Source of the DNA: Shimia sp. SK013 | GTDB taxonomy: Bacteria > Pseudomonadota > Alphaproteobacteria > Rhodobacterales > Rhodobacteraceae | Length of the DNA: 64,000 bases | NCBI RefSeq assembly: GCF_001292625.1 | Contig: NZ_LAJH01000028.1 | Location: 186,001 to 250,000, forward strand | Direction of reading: 5' to 3' | Part shown: positions 55,008 through 63,912 of the stretch, piece after piece | Layout of the letters: each line of letters begins with the position of its first letter | How positions within the stretch are numbered: position 1 is the stretch's first letter | The notes under the pieces: generated by a model | The model's database searches: none | Seen by the model: only the letters and a program-made list of their open reading frames with translations | What the model was told of the DNA's origin: nothing | Program-made: the position numbers and the translations under genes

Positions 55008-56960
55008 ATGTTGCGTTCTTTTCTGGCTCTCTGTCTTGCGCTTGCAGTAAATTTTGCAGCGCCAAATCTGGCGCTTGCCGATCTTTCGACGGCAATGGAT
55101 GCGGTGCGCGCCCGTGATTGGGACAAGGCAATGTCCGAAGTGCGCCGAGAGGATCAGATCGCGAAAGACATCGTGGAATGGCACCGTTTGCGCGCGGGCA
55201 AGGGCCGCCCTGATGAGGTGCTGGCCTTTCTGGAGCGACGCGGCGACTGGCCCGGTCTGCCCTATTTGCGCAAACAAGCTGAGGAGTCGTTTTTTGGTGT
55301 TAGCCATGAAATGGCGATGTCGTTCTATGTGCACGGCAGACCGCAAACCGCACAAGGCGCGTTAACCCAGGCCGAGGTTTTGCAAGCGGCCGGTGAGAGT
55401 GGCACAGCGCAAGCCGGCATCGTGCAGGCGTGGCGCACGATGGCGATGGATAGCGAGACACAGGGCGTCTATTTGCAACGGCACGGCAAGCTGTTGGCAG
55501 ATCACCACACCGCGCGGCTGGACGCGATGTTGTGGAAGGGCTGGAAAGAAAATGCGCGCCGCATGTACAAACATGTGCCCGGCGAATGGATTGCGCTGTC
55601 GCAGGCGCGCATTGCGTTGCGGGATCGGGCGGCGGGCGTAGACGCATTGATTACTGCGGTGCCTGACACTTTACAGGATGACGCGGGACTGGCTTATGAG
55701 CGGTTTGTCTGGCGGCACCGCAAGGACCTGAACGATCGGGCGATCGAACTCATTTTGGCACGTTCAAAGGCGGGAACGTTGGGCGAGGCTGAGCGTTGGG
55801 CCACCCGTCGGCGATCATTGGTGCGCAACCAGATGCGCGCGGGCAATTATCAGACCGCCTACGATCTGGCAGCAGTGCATGGCATGTCGCCTGATGCGGG
55901 CTATGGGTTTTCCGATTGTGAGTGGCTCGCGGGCTATCTGGCGTTGCGGTATCTGAACAAGCCCGAGACGGCGGCGGCGCATTTTGTGCGCTTTGCGCAA
56001 TCTGTGGAAACGCCGATTTCGCTGGGTCGCGCGGGGTATTGGCTGGGCCGTGCTTATGAGGCGATGGGCGACGTCGACACGGCGCGACAGGCCTATGTTG
56101 CCGGTGCGGCGCATCAGACTAGTTTTTATGGGCTTTTGGCGGCGGAAAAGGCCAACATGGCCGCTGATCCTGCGTTGCGCGGCGATGAATCCTTTTCCAA
56201 TTGGCGTGAAGCGGCGTGGACAACAACCAGCGTGCACAAAGCGGCGCGGAAGTTGCTGGACGCCGGAGAGCTGTCACTGGCGGAGCGGTTCTGGCTGCAT
56301 CTGACCGAGAGCCTTGACCGTCCGGCGTTGGGTCAGATGGGCGAAATGGTGCAGGATTTGGGCCAACCACACATCGCGGTGATGATGGGTAAGACCATTG
56401 TGAAACGCGGCATCACCTTGCCGGGCCCGTATTACCCGCTGCATCCGCTGGTGTCGCAGGATTTGCCGGTGGCGGATGAGCTGTCATTGTCGATTGCGCG
56501 GCGCGAAAGCGAGTTCGATCCTGTGGTGGTCAGCCATGCTGGCGCGCGCGGGTTGATGCAGCTGATGCCCGGCACAGCGCGCGAAGTGGCACGCGACATT
56601 GGGGAGGTTTACGTGATGGGCAACCTGACTTCGGATCCCGAATACAACGCGCGGCTTGGTAGCGCCTATCTGGCGGGATTGGCCGAGCAGTTTGACGGCA
56701 ATATCATCATGATTTCCGCCGGATATAATGCAGGGCCGCATCGGCCCAAACGTTGGATGGCCAACAACGGCGACCCGCGCGGAGGCTCGGTCGAGGCGAT
56801 GGTGGACTGGATCGAGATGATTCCGTTCAACGAGACGCGCAATTATGTGATGCGGGTGTCAGAAAGCCTGCCGGTCTATCGCGCGCGGCTCGGAAAGGCG
56901 GCTTTGCCGATGCCGTTTGGTCAAGAGATCACAGGCGGCACCATTCGGGTCATTCGCTAA
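55008..56960 (+). CDS. soluble lytic murein transglycosylase (Slt-type)
   Basis: A 650-residue secreted protein. The ATG at 55008 gives a signal peptide (MLRSFLALCLALAVNFA) with AGGAAA upstream; the frame open to 54132 runs antisense to dapA and is rejected. A long helical superhelix domain is followed by the catalytic domain: ARRESEFDPVVVSHAGARG with the catalytic glutamate, LMQLMPGTA and ISAGYNAGP. It cleaves peptidoglycan with formation of 1,6-anhydro-MurNAc. Its stop overlaps the convergent EamA stop. Confidence 0.93.
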   Translation: MLRSFLALCLALAVNFAAPNLALADLSTAMDAVRARDWDKAMSEVRREDQIAKDIVEWHRLRAGKGRPDEVLAFLERRGDWPGLPYLRKQAEESFFGVSHEMAMSFYVHGRPQTAQGALTQAEVLQAAGESGTAQAGIVQAWRTMAMDSETQGVYLQRHGKLLADHHTARLDAMLWKGWKENARRMYKHVPGEWIALSQARIALRDRAAGVDALITAVPDTLQDDAGLAYERFVWRHRKDLNDRAIELILARSKAGTLGEAERWATRRRSLVRNQMRAGNYQTAYDLAAVHGMSPDAGYGFSDCEWLAGYLALRYLNKPETAAAHFVRFAQSVETPISLGRAGYWLGRAYEAMGDVDTARQAYVAGAAHQTSFYGLLAAEKANMAADPALRGDESFSNWREAAWTTTSVHKAARKLLDAGELSLAERFWLHLTESLDRPALGQMGEMVQDLGQPHIAVMMGKTIVKRGITLPGPYYPLHPLVSQDLPVADELSLSIARRESEFDPVVVSHAGARGLMQLMPGTAREVARDIGEVYVMGNLTSDPEYNARLGSAYLAGLAEQFDGNIIMISAGYNAGPHRPKRWMANNGDPRGGSVEAMVDWIEMIPFNETRNYVMRVSESLPVYRARLGKAALPMPFGQEITGGTIRVIR

Positions 56961-57829
56961 CTTCGAGTGCGCTGTTCCCGCCACCACGTGAACAGGCCTG
57001 CGCCAACCACCACTGCTGCGCCGATGGCGACATTTGCCCGCAAGGTTTCACCGAAGGCGACCATACCCAATGCCGCAGCAAAAGGCAGCTGCAGATAGGC
57101 AAATGGTTGCACCGCGCTGGCTTCGGCGGCCTCATAAGTTTTGATAAGCAGCCAGTGGCCAAACACGCCGGAGACGCAGAGCATCCCCATCCAAAGCCAG
57201 TCGCGTCCAGTCATCGGCTCCCAATAAAACACACCGATTGCAGTCATCACGATGCAGCCGACGGTGCCGGTGTAAAACAAGCTGGTGGCAGAGCTGTCGC
57301 CGCGCGACACATAGCGGGTCATCAGGCCATAAACGGCAAACATCAAAGCGCCGAGCAAAGGAATCGCGGCCACAGGAGAAAACACGCCTGAACCGGGTTG
57401 CAGGATGATCATCACGCCAATGGCGCCGACACCGATCGACACCCAGCGCCGCCAGCCGACCTTTTCGCCCAACACTGGGCCGGACAAGGCGGCAATCATT
57501 AGCGGATAGCAGATGAACACGGCATGGGTCTCGGTCAAGCCCAGCAACGTAAACGACAAAACCGTGACGCAGATTTCCAGCGCAAGCAGCGCGCCGCGCA
57601 ACGACTGCAGCACCGGAAAGCGGCTGCGTACCACGCGGGCCAGCCCGCCTTGTTGCCGCACAGCCAAGGCCACGACGAAGGCGGCAAAAAACCAATAGCG
57701 GATCATCACCACAAAGTAGGTGTTGTAAGTCTCGGCCAGATGTCGCGAGAACCCGTCCTGCATGGCAAAAACAAACGTCGTCAGGCACATCAACACAATG
57801 CCGCGCCGATTGTCCGCAACCATTGTCAT
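56957..57829 (-). CDS. EamA-family (DMT) transporter
   Basis: A 290-residue protein with ten predicted helices in two EamA repeats. Recognisable stretches are LCLTTFVFAMQDGFSRHLAE and LLGALMFAVYGLMTRYVSRG. DMT proteins export metabolites or amino acids; substrate unknown. The ATG at 57829 overlaps the mnmD stop by 4 bp; a start at 57847 would overlap it further. Ends on overlapping convergent stops with the transglycosylase. Confidence 0.85.
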   Translation of the reverse strand: MTMVADNRRGIVLMCLTTFVFAMQDGFSRHLAETYNTYFVVMIRYWFFAAFVVALAVRQQGGLARVVRSRFPVLQSLRGALLALEICVTVLSFTLLGLTETHAVFICYPLMIAALSGPVLGEKVGWRRWVSIGVGAIGVMIILQPGSGVFSPVAAIPLLGALMFAVYGLMTRYVSRGDSSATSLFYTGTVGCIVMTAIGVFYWEPMTGRDWLWMGMLCVSGVFGHWLLIKTYEAAEASAVQPFAYLQLPFAAALGMVAFGETLRANVAIGAAVVVGAGLFTWWREQRTRS

Positions 57830-58503
57830 GCCGGCGCCTTGACGCAAGTGGTCATGTGGCGTTTGCGTCCAAATCCGGGGACGCGCGTGACTGAAAAACC
57901 CGCGTTCGCCAGATTGCGGCGGACGAACCCGGCGGCGGTATAGGTGGCTGCTGTGCCACTTGATGTGGTGTGGGCGCCGACTTGCGCCATCAGATTTGCA
58001 TCCCAGAGTTCGGGGTTTTTGGCTGGCGAAAACCCGTCAAGAAACCATGCATCGGCGGCAAAACTCTCCGCCGCCAGCGTTTCGCGCGCATCACCAAGGA
58101 TCACGCGTGCATGGATGCCCCCGAGCGTCGATAGCGTTTTGTCTTCGGCCCACGCTGTGACAAGCCGGTTCGCATAACTGCCCATTTCGGGAAAGGCGGC
58201 AAGGGCGCGGGCCATCTCGTCTGCGGTCATTGGAAAGGCTTCAAAACTGGTGAACGTCAGCGGGCCGGCGTGGCCCGCCTGTTCCCACGCCATCCACGCA
58301 GTCAACAGGTTCAATCCAGTACCAAACCCCAACTCAGCGATGTGAAACCCGGGGGCAAACCGTGACGGAAGATCGTTGCCCGCCAAAAATACATGGCGCG
58401 TCTCGGCCAGCCCGTTCTCAAGGCTGAAATACGGGTCATCAAACCGGGTTGAGACCGGAATGGCCTGATCCCGCCAGTCCAATTCTGCGTGCTGGTCGCC
58501 CAT
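57826..58503 (-). CDS. mnmD: tRNA (mnm5s2U34) methyltransferase MnmD
   Basis: A 225-residue protein equal to the methyltransferase half of MnmC. It starts MGDQHAELDWRDQAIPVSTR, a hallmark of the family, and has SAM motif IAELGFGTGLNLLTAW, then WFLDGFSPAKNPELWD and TAATYTAAGFVRRNL. It methylates nm5U to mnm5U at the wobble base. The ATG is at 58503; the track up to 58746 is longer only because the frame stays open antisense to the flavoprotein gene. Coupled to the EamA gene. Confidence 0.9.
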   Translation of the reverse strand: MGDQHAELDWRDQAIPVSTRFDDPYFSLENGLAETRHVFLAGNDLPSRFAPGFHIAELGFGTGLNLLTAWMAWEQAGHAGPLTFTSFEAFPMTADEMARALAAFPEMGSYANRLVTAWAEDKTLSTLGGIHARVILGDARETLAAESFAADAWFLDGFSPAKNPELWDANLMAQVGAHTTSSGTAATYTAAGFVRRNLANAGFSVTRVPGFGRKRHMTTCVKAPA

Positions 58504-58561
58504 GTCGGTATGCCTTATTGAAAGATCAGATGAGCTTTGGGCGAAGGCAGGCGATTTGGCA

Positions 58562-59611
58562 ATGGGTTTGGCAGCAGATGTGACGGTTGTGGGTGCGGGG
58601 GTGTTTGGTCTGGCCAGCGCGTGGGCTTGTGCAAAGCGCGGCGCGAAGGTGCGTGTGATCGATCGCACCGGCATTGCGGCGGGGTGCAGCGGCGGCGTTG
58701 TGGGTATGCTGTCGCCACACGCGCCCGAGCGTTGGAATGAAACCAAGGAATTTCAGTTTCAGAGCTTAATCAATGCGGAGCCATTTTGGCGCGAAGTTGA
58801 GGCCATCGGCGGCGTCTCGACAGGATATGACCGCGTGGGACGGTTGCAACCGATCGACACGGAGCGCGCTCTGGGTCTTGCACAGGAGCGAACAGAAAGT
58901 GCGCGTGAGTTTTGGCAGGGCAAAGTGCACTGGCGCGTTATTAAAGCTGACACGGCAGGCGATTGGGCGCCGCAAACAGCCAGCGGCTTGTTGATTGAAG
59001 ACACGCTGAGCGCGCGATTGCATCCACGCCGTGCCTGCGAGGCCCTGGTTGCGGCCATCCGCGCCAAAGGCGGCGTGGTGGAAGTCGGCGCAGCGACGGA
59101 TCTGCGCGGGCAGGTGCTCTGGGCAACGGGCGTTGCCGGTTTAAAAGAGCTGAGCGAGGCCAAAGGCAAAACCGTCGGCAATGGCGTCAAAGGGCAGGCG
59201 GCGGTTTTTGGATTGGACGCAGGTGGCGCACCGATCACTTCTGCGGGTGACGTTTTGGTGGTGCCGCATGCGGACGGCACCGTGGCCGTTGGGTCAACAT
59301 CTGAACGCGAGTATGCGTCACCTGACGCCACCGACGATTTGCTCGAAGATCTGATCGCGCGGGCCTGTGAGGTTTTTCCCATGCTGGCCGCCGCACCTGT
59401 CATTGAACGGTGGGCCAACCTGCGCCCGCGCGCCAAAAGTCGTGCGCCCATGCTGGGTGAACATCCGTTGCACAAACACCAATTTATCGCCAATGGAGGC
59501 TTTAAGATCGGCTTTGGCATGGCGCCTGGCGTGGCTGAAACTATGGCGGATCTGGTGCTGGACGGCAAAGACGCCATTCCCGAACGGTTCCGCCCCGAAG
59601 CTTCGCTTTGA
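58562..59611 (+). CDS. FAD-dependent oxidoreductase, candidate MnmC oxidase partner
   Basis: A 349-residue DAO-family flavoprotein starting at ATG 58562 (MGLAADVTVVGAGVFGLASA). GCSGGVVGMLSPHAPERWNE matches MnmC C-terminal-domain style, and the second FAD region is HQFIANGGFKIGFGMAPGVA. It is divergent from mnmD with only 58 bp between starts. It could be the detached oxidase half that turns cmnm5U to nm5U. A generic amino-acid oxidase is the alternative. Confidence 0.78.
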   Translation: MGLAADVTVVGAGVFGLASAWACAKRGAKVRVIDRTGIAAGCSGGVVGMLSPHAPERWNETKEFQFQSLINAEPFWREVEAIGGVSTGYDRVGRLQPIDTERALGLAQERTESAREFWQGKVHWRVIKADTAGDWAPQTASGLLIEDTLSARLHPRRACEALVAAIRAKGGVVEVGAATDLRGQVLWATGVAGLKELSEAKGKTVGNGVKGQAAVFGLDAGGAPITSAGDVLVVPHADGTVAVGSTSEREYASPDATDDLLEDLIARACEVFPMLAAAPVIERWANLRPRAKSRAPMLGEHPLHKHQFIANGGFKIGFGMAPGVAETMADLVLDGKDAIPERFRPEASL

Positions 59612-59614
59612 CAG

Positions 59615-60418
59615 CTATTCGGCCTTGGCGGTCATAATCTGCCGCCCGTCCGGCCCGCGCACCCAACAGGCGCCGTCTTTTCTCCAACAAAACGTTGCCG
59701 TCTCAAAATGCATCAGCGGTGAGACCGCGCGGAATGCAAACCGCTTGAGCGCGCCAAGTTGGCGTTCGGCCATCAACATCAAGAGCTGCGCAAGCAGAGG
59801 GCCATGCACCACCAGACCGCCATACCCTTCGACATCGCGGGCATAGTCGAGATCATAGTGGATACGATGGCCATTGAAGGTCAGCGCCGAATAGCGAAAC
59901 AAAAGCGTGCTGTCGAAAGCCTGCGTTTCGGCAAACACCTCATCGGTACGCGCCATAGGCACGGCAGGCATAGGCACGGCCGGGTCCGGGTCTTCGCGAT
60001 AAACCAAATCCTGAAACTCACGCACACACAGTGTTCGGCCCTGCGTTACCTCATGGCACAGGGTTGCAAACGCCAGGGGTCCACTGCGCCCATTTTTGTG
60101 ATTTGCCGACTTCAGCGCGGTGGTTTTGGTGGCCACTTCGCCAGCGCACAGCGGCGCAAAGAACTCCAATTGCCCGCCGGCCCACATGCGGCGTGGCAAT
60201 CCCATGTCAGGAATAGCGCCGCCAACCTTAGGGTGCCCGTCACGACCCAACGCGGACGGCGGCTGAGGGTCCCAGAAATACAACTGGTGAAAGAACGGCA
60301 GCAGCGCATCGCCCGCCGAAACCTTATCAGAGCGCCCCAGCGCAGCCAGAAACGTCTGCGCGCGGGCCGGATCTAGAATGTCGCTTTGACGCAAGATTGC
60401 AGGACTGTCATGGTTCAT
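59615..60418 (-). CDS. MaoC-like/FAS1-like dehydratase domain protein
   Basis: A 267-residue double hot-dog protein related to mesaconyl-C4-CoA hydratase and Htd2-like dehydratases. The C-terminal half has LLFRYSALTFNGHRIHYDLDYARDVEGY, split here as FRYSALTFNGHRIHYDLD for the active Asp/His of the hydratase-2 motif. The first in-frame codon is a GTG at 60421; the ATG at 60418 is used. Substrate unknown. Convergent with the flavoprotein and 4 bp apart. Confidence 0.75.
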   Translation of the reverse strand: MNHDSPAILRQSDILDPARAQTFLAALGRSDKVSAGDALLPFFHQLYFWDPQPPSALGRDGHPKVGGAIPDMGLPRRMWAGGQLEFFAPLCAGEVATKTTALKSANHKNGRSGPLAFATLCHEVTQGRTLCVREFQDLVYREDPDPAVPMPAVPMARTDEVFAETQAFDSTLLFRYSALTFNGHRIHYDLDYARDVEGYGGLVVHGPLLAQLLMLMAERQLGALKRFAFRAVSPLMHFETATFCWRKDGACWVRGPDGRQIMTAKAE

Positions 60419-60462
60419 CACGTCAGGCTAGCAGAGCCAATCCAACGCACAAGGGGCGGCAC

Positions 60463-60861
60463 ATGCCACAGGTCACATCTCTCGATCATCTGGTGCTGAG
60501 CGTGACGGATATTGCCCGCACAATCATCTTCTACACCGATGTTCTGGGCATGCAGGTCGAACAGTTCACGCCCGCAGACGGCAGCACGCGCTGGGCGCTG
60601 AAGTTTGGCGAGCAAAAGATCAACCTGCATGACGCTTCAACGCCATTTGCGCCGCACGCGACAAAGGTGGCCTCAGGCACCGCAGATCTGTGTTTTCTGA
60701 CCGGCTCAGACATCGCTGATTGGCAAACCCACCTCGAAACTCTGCAGGTTCTCATTGAGGACGGCCCAATCAAACGCACCGGCGCGCAGGGACCGATCCT
60801 GTCGATTTACATCCGTGATCCGGACGGCAACCTGATTGAAATCGGCACGCGGCCCAGCTGA
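60463..60861 (+). CDS. VOC-family (glyoxalase/bleomycin-resistance-like) protein
   Basis: A 132-residue single-domain VOC protein. It starts SLDHLVLSVTDIARTIIFYT and ends IYIRDPDGNLIEIGTRP, with the metal ligands expected in the first His and the final Glu. AAGGGG lies about 7 bp before the ATG. Family members are dioxygenases, glyoxalases or resistance proteins; no substrate can be named. Confidence 0.85.
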   Translation: MPQVTSLDHLVLSVTDIARTIIFYTDVLGMQVEQFTPADGSTRWALKFGEQKINLHDASTPFAPHATKVASGTADLCFLTGSDIADWQTHLETLQVLIEDGPIKRTGAQGPILSIYIRDPDGNLIEIGTRPS

Positions 60862-60957
60862 TCTTCCTTTTGCCAAAAATATCCCGGGGATGAATTGGCG
60901 CAGCCAAGAAGGGGCTGGCCCCTTAATGCTTGTCAGCAACGAGTTCGAACGCCCTTG

Positions 60958-61497
60958 TTAAGAGGTCACGTCAGCTTTCAAAGCGTCCATCAATGTGGTG
61001 ACCGAAGCCGCGGAGCGATCGCTGACAAAGCGGCCATTGTCGTCAAAGGCCTTTCCACTGTCAGCTATCCCGACTTCGGGGGCGAGCGCGATACGGGGAC
61101 GAAACGCAACGAGGCAGGTTCGCAACATGGTCTGCGCTCGTACACCTCCCGCGCGGCCGGCGGCGGCGCTCATGATGGCGACAGGTTTGTCGACCAAAGG
61201 TTTCTCGGAATGGCGGCTGATCCAGTCGAGCGCGTTTTTCAGCACGCCGGTCACCGCGCCGTTGTATTCGGGAGTAGAGATCAGCACCGCGTCGGCCGCC
61301 GCTATTTGGCGGACCAGCATGTCCACCAAAGCCGGGATGCCATCGCTGTCCTCAAGATCACCGTCATAAAGCGGCAGGTTTAGATCGGCTTGTGCATAGG
61401 TGTCAGCGCCGTAAAGGCGGGCAGCTTCCCGCAGAAGGGCGGAATTGGTGGAGCCTGCGCGCAACGCGCCGGACAGGCCAAGCAAGGCATGTGGCAT
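60958..61497 (-). CDS. NADPH-dependent FMN reductase-like protein
   Basis: A 179-residue flavodoxin-fold protein. GLSGALRAGSTNSALLREAA is the FMN phosphate loop, and ISTPEYNGAVTGVLKNALDW is the characteristic middle motif. It is likely a cytoplasmic chromate/quinone or flavin reductase. The ATG at 61497 has AGGAAC upstream; the frame to 61539 adds unlikely residues. Confidence 0.9.
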   Translation of the reverse strand: MPHALLGLSGALRAGSTNSALLREAARLYGADTYAQADLNLPLYDGDLEDSDGIPALVDMLVRQIAAADAVLISTPEYNGAVTGVLKNALDWISRHSEKPLVDKPVAIMSAAAGRAGGVRAQTMLRTCLVAFRPRIALAPEVGIADSGKAFDDNGRFVSDRSAASVTTLMDALKADVTS

Positions 61498-61540
61498 GAA
61501 AGTTCCTGTTTTCTGTTCGCCCTTGATACGTAACAACAAA

Positions 61541-61562
61541 GGCGCCGCTTACAAGCGACGCC
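61541..61562 (-). terminator. terminator of the OmpA-like gene
   Basis: A 10-bp stem with one mismatched or G·U pair, GGCGCCGCTT (61541–61550) with AAGCGACGCC (61553–61562), loop of 2. On the minus strand it is followed by TTTGTTGTT, 26 bp beyond the stop. Confidence 0.75.
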
Positions 61563-61587
61563 TCCTAGATTGGTCCTGCGGCGCGGA

Positions 61588-62241
61588 TCAGACTGCGTTG
61601 GGCAAGATCACGATTTCCACGCGACGGTTCTGGCGGCGGCCTTCGTCGTCCAGATTGGAGGCGATCGGTTGGTCTTCGCCGCGACCGATGGATTCGATGC
61701 GCCCGAACGGTACGCCGCCGTCCATCAGCACGTCAGCCACCGCATTGGAGCGGCGCTGCGACAGTCCCTGGTTGTGGGCTGCGGAGCCGGTGTTGTCAGT
61801 GTGGCCAAGAATTTGCACGGTTGTGTCCGGATAATTGTTCAGGCTGGTAGCGACTTTGAACAGATCGTCCTCAAGGCTGTAGCTCACGACATCGCTGTCG
61901 ACCTCAAACAGAATGTCTTGCGGCATGGTCAAGATCAGTCGGTCGCCGGTGTTTTCGATGCCCACGTCGTCATCCAGCGTTTCGCGCAACTCGGCGGCTT
62001 GTTTGTCGAGTTGGTTGCCAATCAGTGCGCCGGCACCTGCGCCAATGGCGGCACCCACCAGCGGGTTGCCATCGGTGACAGCGGCGACACCGGCACCAAG
62101 GATGCCGCCAAAGATGGCGCCACTTTTGGTGTTGCGGTGGTCATCGCGGTCTTCCGCGCTGCCAGTGACATAGGCGGGATCGGTACAGGCGGTCAGCGCC
62201 ACAAGCGACGCGCCGCACAGAGTCAGGGTAAGTCTTTTCAT
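61588..62241 (-). CDS. OmpA-family lipoprotein with glycine zipper
   Basis: A 217-residue lipoprotein. The signal ends in the lipobox LTAC (Cys at about residue 19). A glycine-zipper stretch, AIFGGILGAGVAAV and VGAAIGAGAGALIGNQL, precedes the C-terminal OmpA peptidoglycan-binding domain: QILGHTDNTGSAAHNQGLSQ and RSNAVADVLMDGGV, ending NRRVEIVI. It probably anchors the outer membrane to peptidoglycan (YiaD-like). Confidence 0.92.
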   Translation of the reverse strand: MKRLTLTLCGASLVALTACTDPAYVTGSAEDRDDHRNTKSGAIFGGILGAGVAAVTDGNPLVGAAIGAGAGALIGNQLDKQAAELRETLDDDVGIENTGDRLILTMPQDILFEVDSDVVSYSLEDDLFKVATSLNNYPDTTVQILGHTDNTGSAAHNQGLSQRRSNAVADVLMDGGVPFGRIESIGRGEDQPIASNLDDEGRRQNRRVEIVILPNAV

Positions 62242-62331
62242 CTCGTTGCCTCAAATTTGGTGCCGATTGTGTCGGCTTTTGCCAAATTTATAAGACATTC
62301 TGGCTTTTGCCCCAAGGCTTTCCCGCGAATT

Positions 62332-62351
62332 GTCGGCGAAAACACGCCGAC
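62332..62351. terminator. hairpin between ada-like and OmpA-like genes
   Basis: A 7-bp perfect stem GTCGGCG (62332–62338) with CGCCGAC (62345–62351), loop of 6, 17 bp beyond the Ada-like stop. No proper T tract follows on the minus strand, so the terminator role is weak. Confidence 0.35.
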
Positions 62352-62367
62352 CTTTAGAGTCAGGTGG

Positions 62368-63225
62368 TCAAGCCTCGGCCCGCGCGGCCTCATAGGCCAG
62401 CAGCGCCCGCTTGACTGGTACGCCCCAATGATACCCACCAAGCCCGCCGGACTTGCGCATTGCGCGGTGGCAGGGGATCAGCCAACTTACCGGATTGCGC
62501 CCCACCGCAGTGCCCACGGCCCTCACAGCACGCGGATTGCCAATGGCGCGGGCGATTTCCGAATAGGTGGTGACTTCACCTGACGGGATACGCATCAGGG
62601 CTTCCCAGACTTTGATCTGCAGGCTGGTGCCGATCATATAGACGGGCACCTTGTCCAGACCGCCTGTTTCAGCCTGAAATGCGGCCAAAACCCATGGGCG
62701 CAGGAACATCGGGTCCTCAATGAGGTTTGCGTTGGGCCAACGCGACGCGAGATCTTCCATCGCCGCCTCTTCGCCCATCTCGGCGGCAAAACCGATACCA
62801 CACAAGCCTTTGTCGGTACCCATCACCAAGGCAAGGCCAAACGGGCTGTCAAACCACCCCCAATAGATGGTGAGTCCCGCGCCTTTGCGTGCGTATTCAC
62901 CGGGGCTCATGGCCTCCCAACGCAAAAACAAATCGTGCAAGCGGCCCGATCCTGACAAACCCACAGAGCCTGCAGTTTCCAATGTCGTGAAATGGTCTCG
63001 CAACAGCACTTTGGCGTGGCCAAGGGTCAGGTATTGCTGGAATTTTTTTGGGCTGACGCCGCTCCATTTGGTAAAGAGTCGCTGAAAATGCGCGGAGCTC
63101 ATACCCATTTCGCGGGCCAGATCATCAAGCGACAGACCTTCGCCGCCTTCGGCGCTGTGCGCGTCAATCAGCTCAATCGCGCGGCGCATGACGTTGTAAT
63201 GATAGCCTTCGCTCATGTCGTTCAT
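62368..63225 (-). CDS. Ada-like AraC/methylated-DNA–protein alkyltransferase
   Basis: A 285-residue fusion. The N-terminal AraC helix-turn-helix has LDDLAREMGMSSAHFQRLF and GVSPKKFQQYLTLGHAKV. The C-terminal part is the O6-alkylguanine transferase: FQIK-like region LQIKVWEALMRIPSGEVTTY and the acceptor cysteine in WLIPCHRAMRKSGGLGGYHW. The Cys-rich zinc domain of E. coli Ada (repair of phosphotriesters) is absent, so self-activation by that path is not expected. Confidence 0.9.
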   Translation of the reverse strand: MNDMSEGYHYNVMRRAIELIDAHSAEGGEGLSLDDLAREMGMSSAHFQRLFTKWSGVSPKKFQQYLTLGHAKVLLRDHFTTLETAGSVGLSGSGRLHDLFLRWEAMSPGEYARKGAGLTIYWGWFDSPFGLALVMGTDKGLCGIGFAAEMGEEAAMEDLASRWPNANLIEDPMFLRPWVLAAFQAETGGLDKVPVYMIGTSLQIKVWEALMRIPSGEVTTYSEIARAIGNPRAVRAVGTAVGRNPVSWLIPCHRAMRKSGGLGGYHWGVPVKRALLAYEAARAEA

Positions 63226-63299
63226 GACAGCTCTCCTTTGATGTCAAAGTAGAGCTTGCGGATGCCTCAATCGACCCGAATCTTGCGGATTTTCCAGTT

Positions 63300-63338
63300 T
63301 TGACATTGAAGTCTCAATTGAGACACTTATGTCTCAAT
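63300..63338 (+). promoter_or_regulatory. TetR promoter and palindromic operator
   Basis: A perfect 14-bp palindrome GTCTCAATTGAGAC at 63311–63324 is followed by a half-site GTCTCAAT at 63331–63338. TTGACA at 63300–63305 (-35) and ACTTAT at 63325–63330 (-10, about 19-bp spacer) put the palindrome inside the promoter. This is a typical autorepressor layout upstream of the TetR gene. Confidence 0.65.
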
Positions 63339-63366
63339 CAGGCACAAGGCCTTGTTGGAGGGTTTG

Positions 63367-63912
63367 ATGATTGAGAAAACTATAGAAGCTATTCTGGACG
63401 CGGCGTTTTCAGTTTTTGAGGATGCACCGACAGCGACGTTGGCCGATGTCGCGTTAGAGGCCGGCGTTGGCCGCGCGACATTGCATCGCCATTTCAGTGG
63501 TCGGGATGAGCTAATGAGCGCCTTGGCCATGCAGGCCATGCGCGAACTCGACGAGGCGTTTGAGGCGGCGGCGACTGATGCTGAAAACTATACCGACGCG
63601 TTGCGTTTGGGGCTTTCGGCGATGATCCCATTGGCAAACAGAGCGCGGTTTCTGGAAGCCGGACCAGTTGCGGACACGCCACAATTGGCGGCGGAATCCA
63701 AGCGTCAAAGGGCGGAGATGATTGCCGCCATTGATCAGGCCAAATCCGAAGGTGGCTTTGCCGCGGAAGTCCCCAGCCCTTGGGTTGCCGAGAGTTTCGA
63801 TGCGTTGCTCTATGCGGCCTGGGAGATGGTCAAAACCGGAGAGGCCACACACAAGCAAGCCGCCGATTTGGCGTGGCGCACACTGACAATTGGTGTGGGA
63901 GGCGCAAAATGA
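63367..63912 (+). CDS. TetR/AcrR-family regulator
   Basis: A 181-residue TetR protein. The N-terminal helix-turn-helix is ATLADVALEAGVGRATLHRH with HFSGRDEL. GGAGGG lies 5 bp before the ATG at 63367; a TTG at 63352 is rejected. The next gene starts on its stop (ATGA), so regulator and target are likely one operon under its own control. Confidence 0.9.
   Translation: MIEKTIEAILDAAFSVFEDAPTATLADVALEAGVGRATLHRHFSGRDELMSALAMQAMRELDEAFEAAATDAENYTDALRLGLSAMIPLANRARFLEAGPVADTPQLAAESKRQRAEMIAAIDQAKSEGGFAAEVPSPWVAESFDALLYAAWEMVKTGEATHKQAADLAWRTLTIGVGGAK

Noticed and set aside
58502-58561. Earlier ATG for the flavoprotein, overlapping the mnmD start codon
   Set aside because: The FAD-binding strand begins directly after the ATG at 58562, and the added residues have no family match. 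The shared CATG at 58501–58504 is a coincidence.
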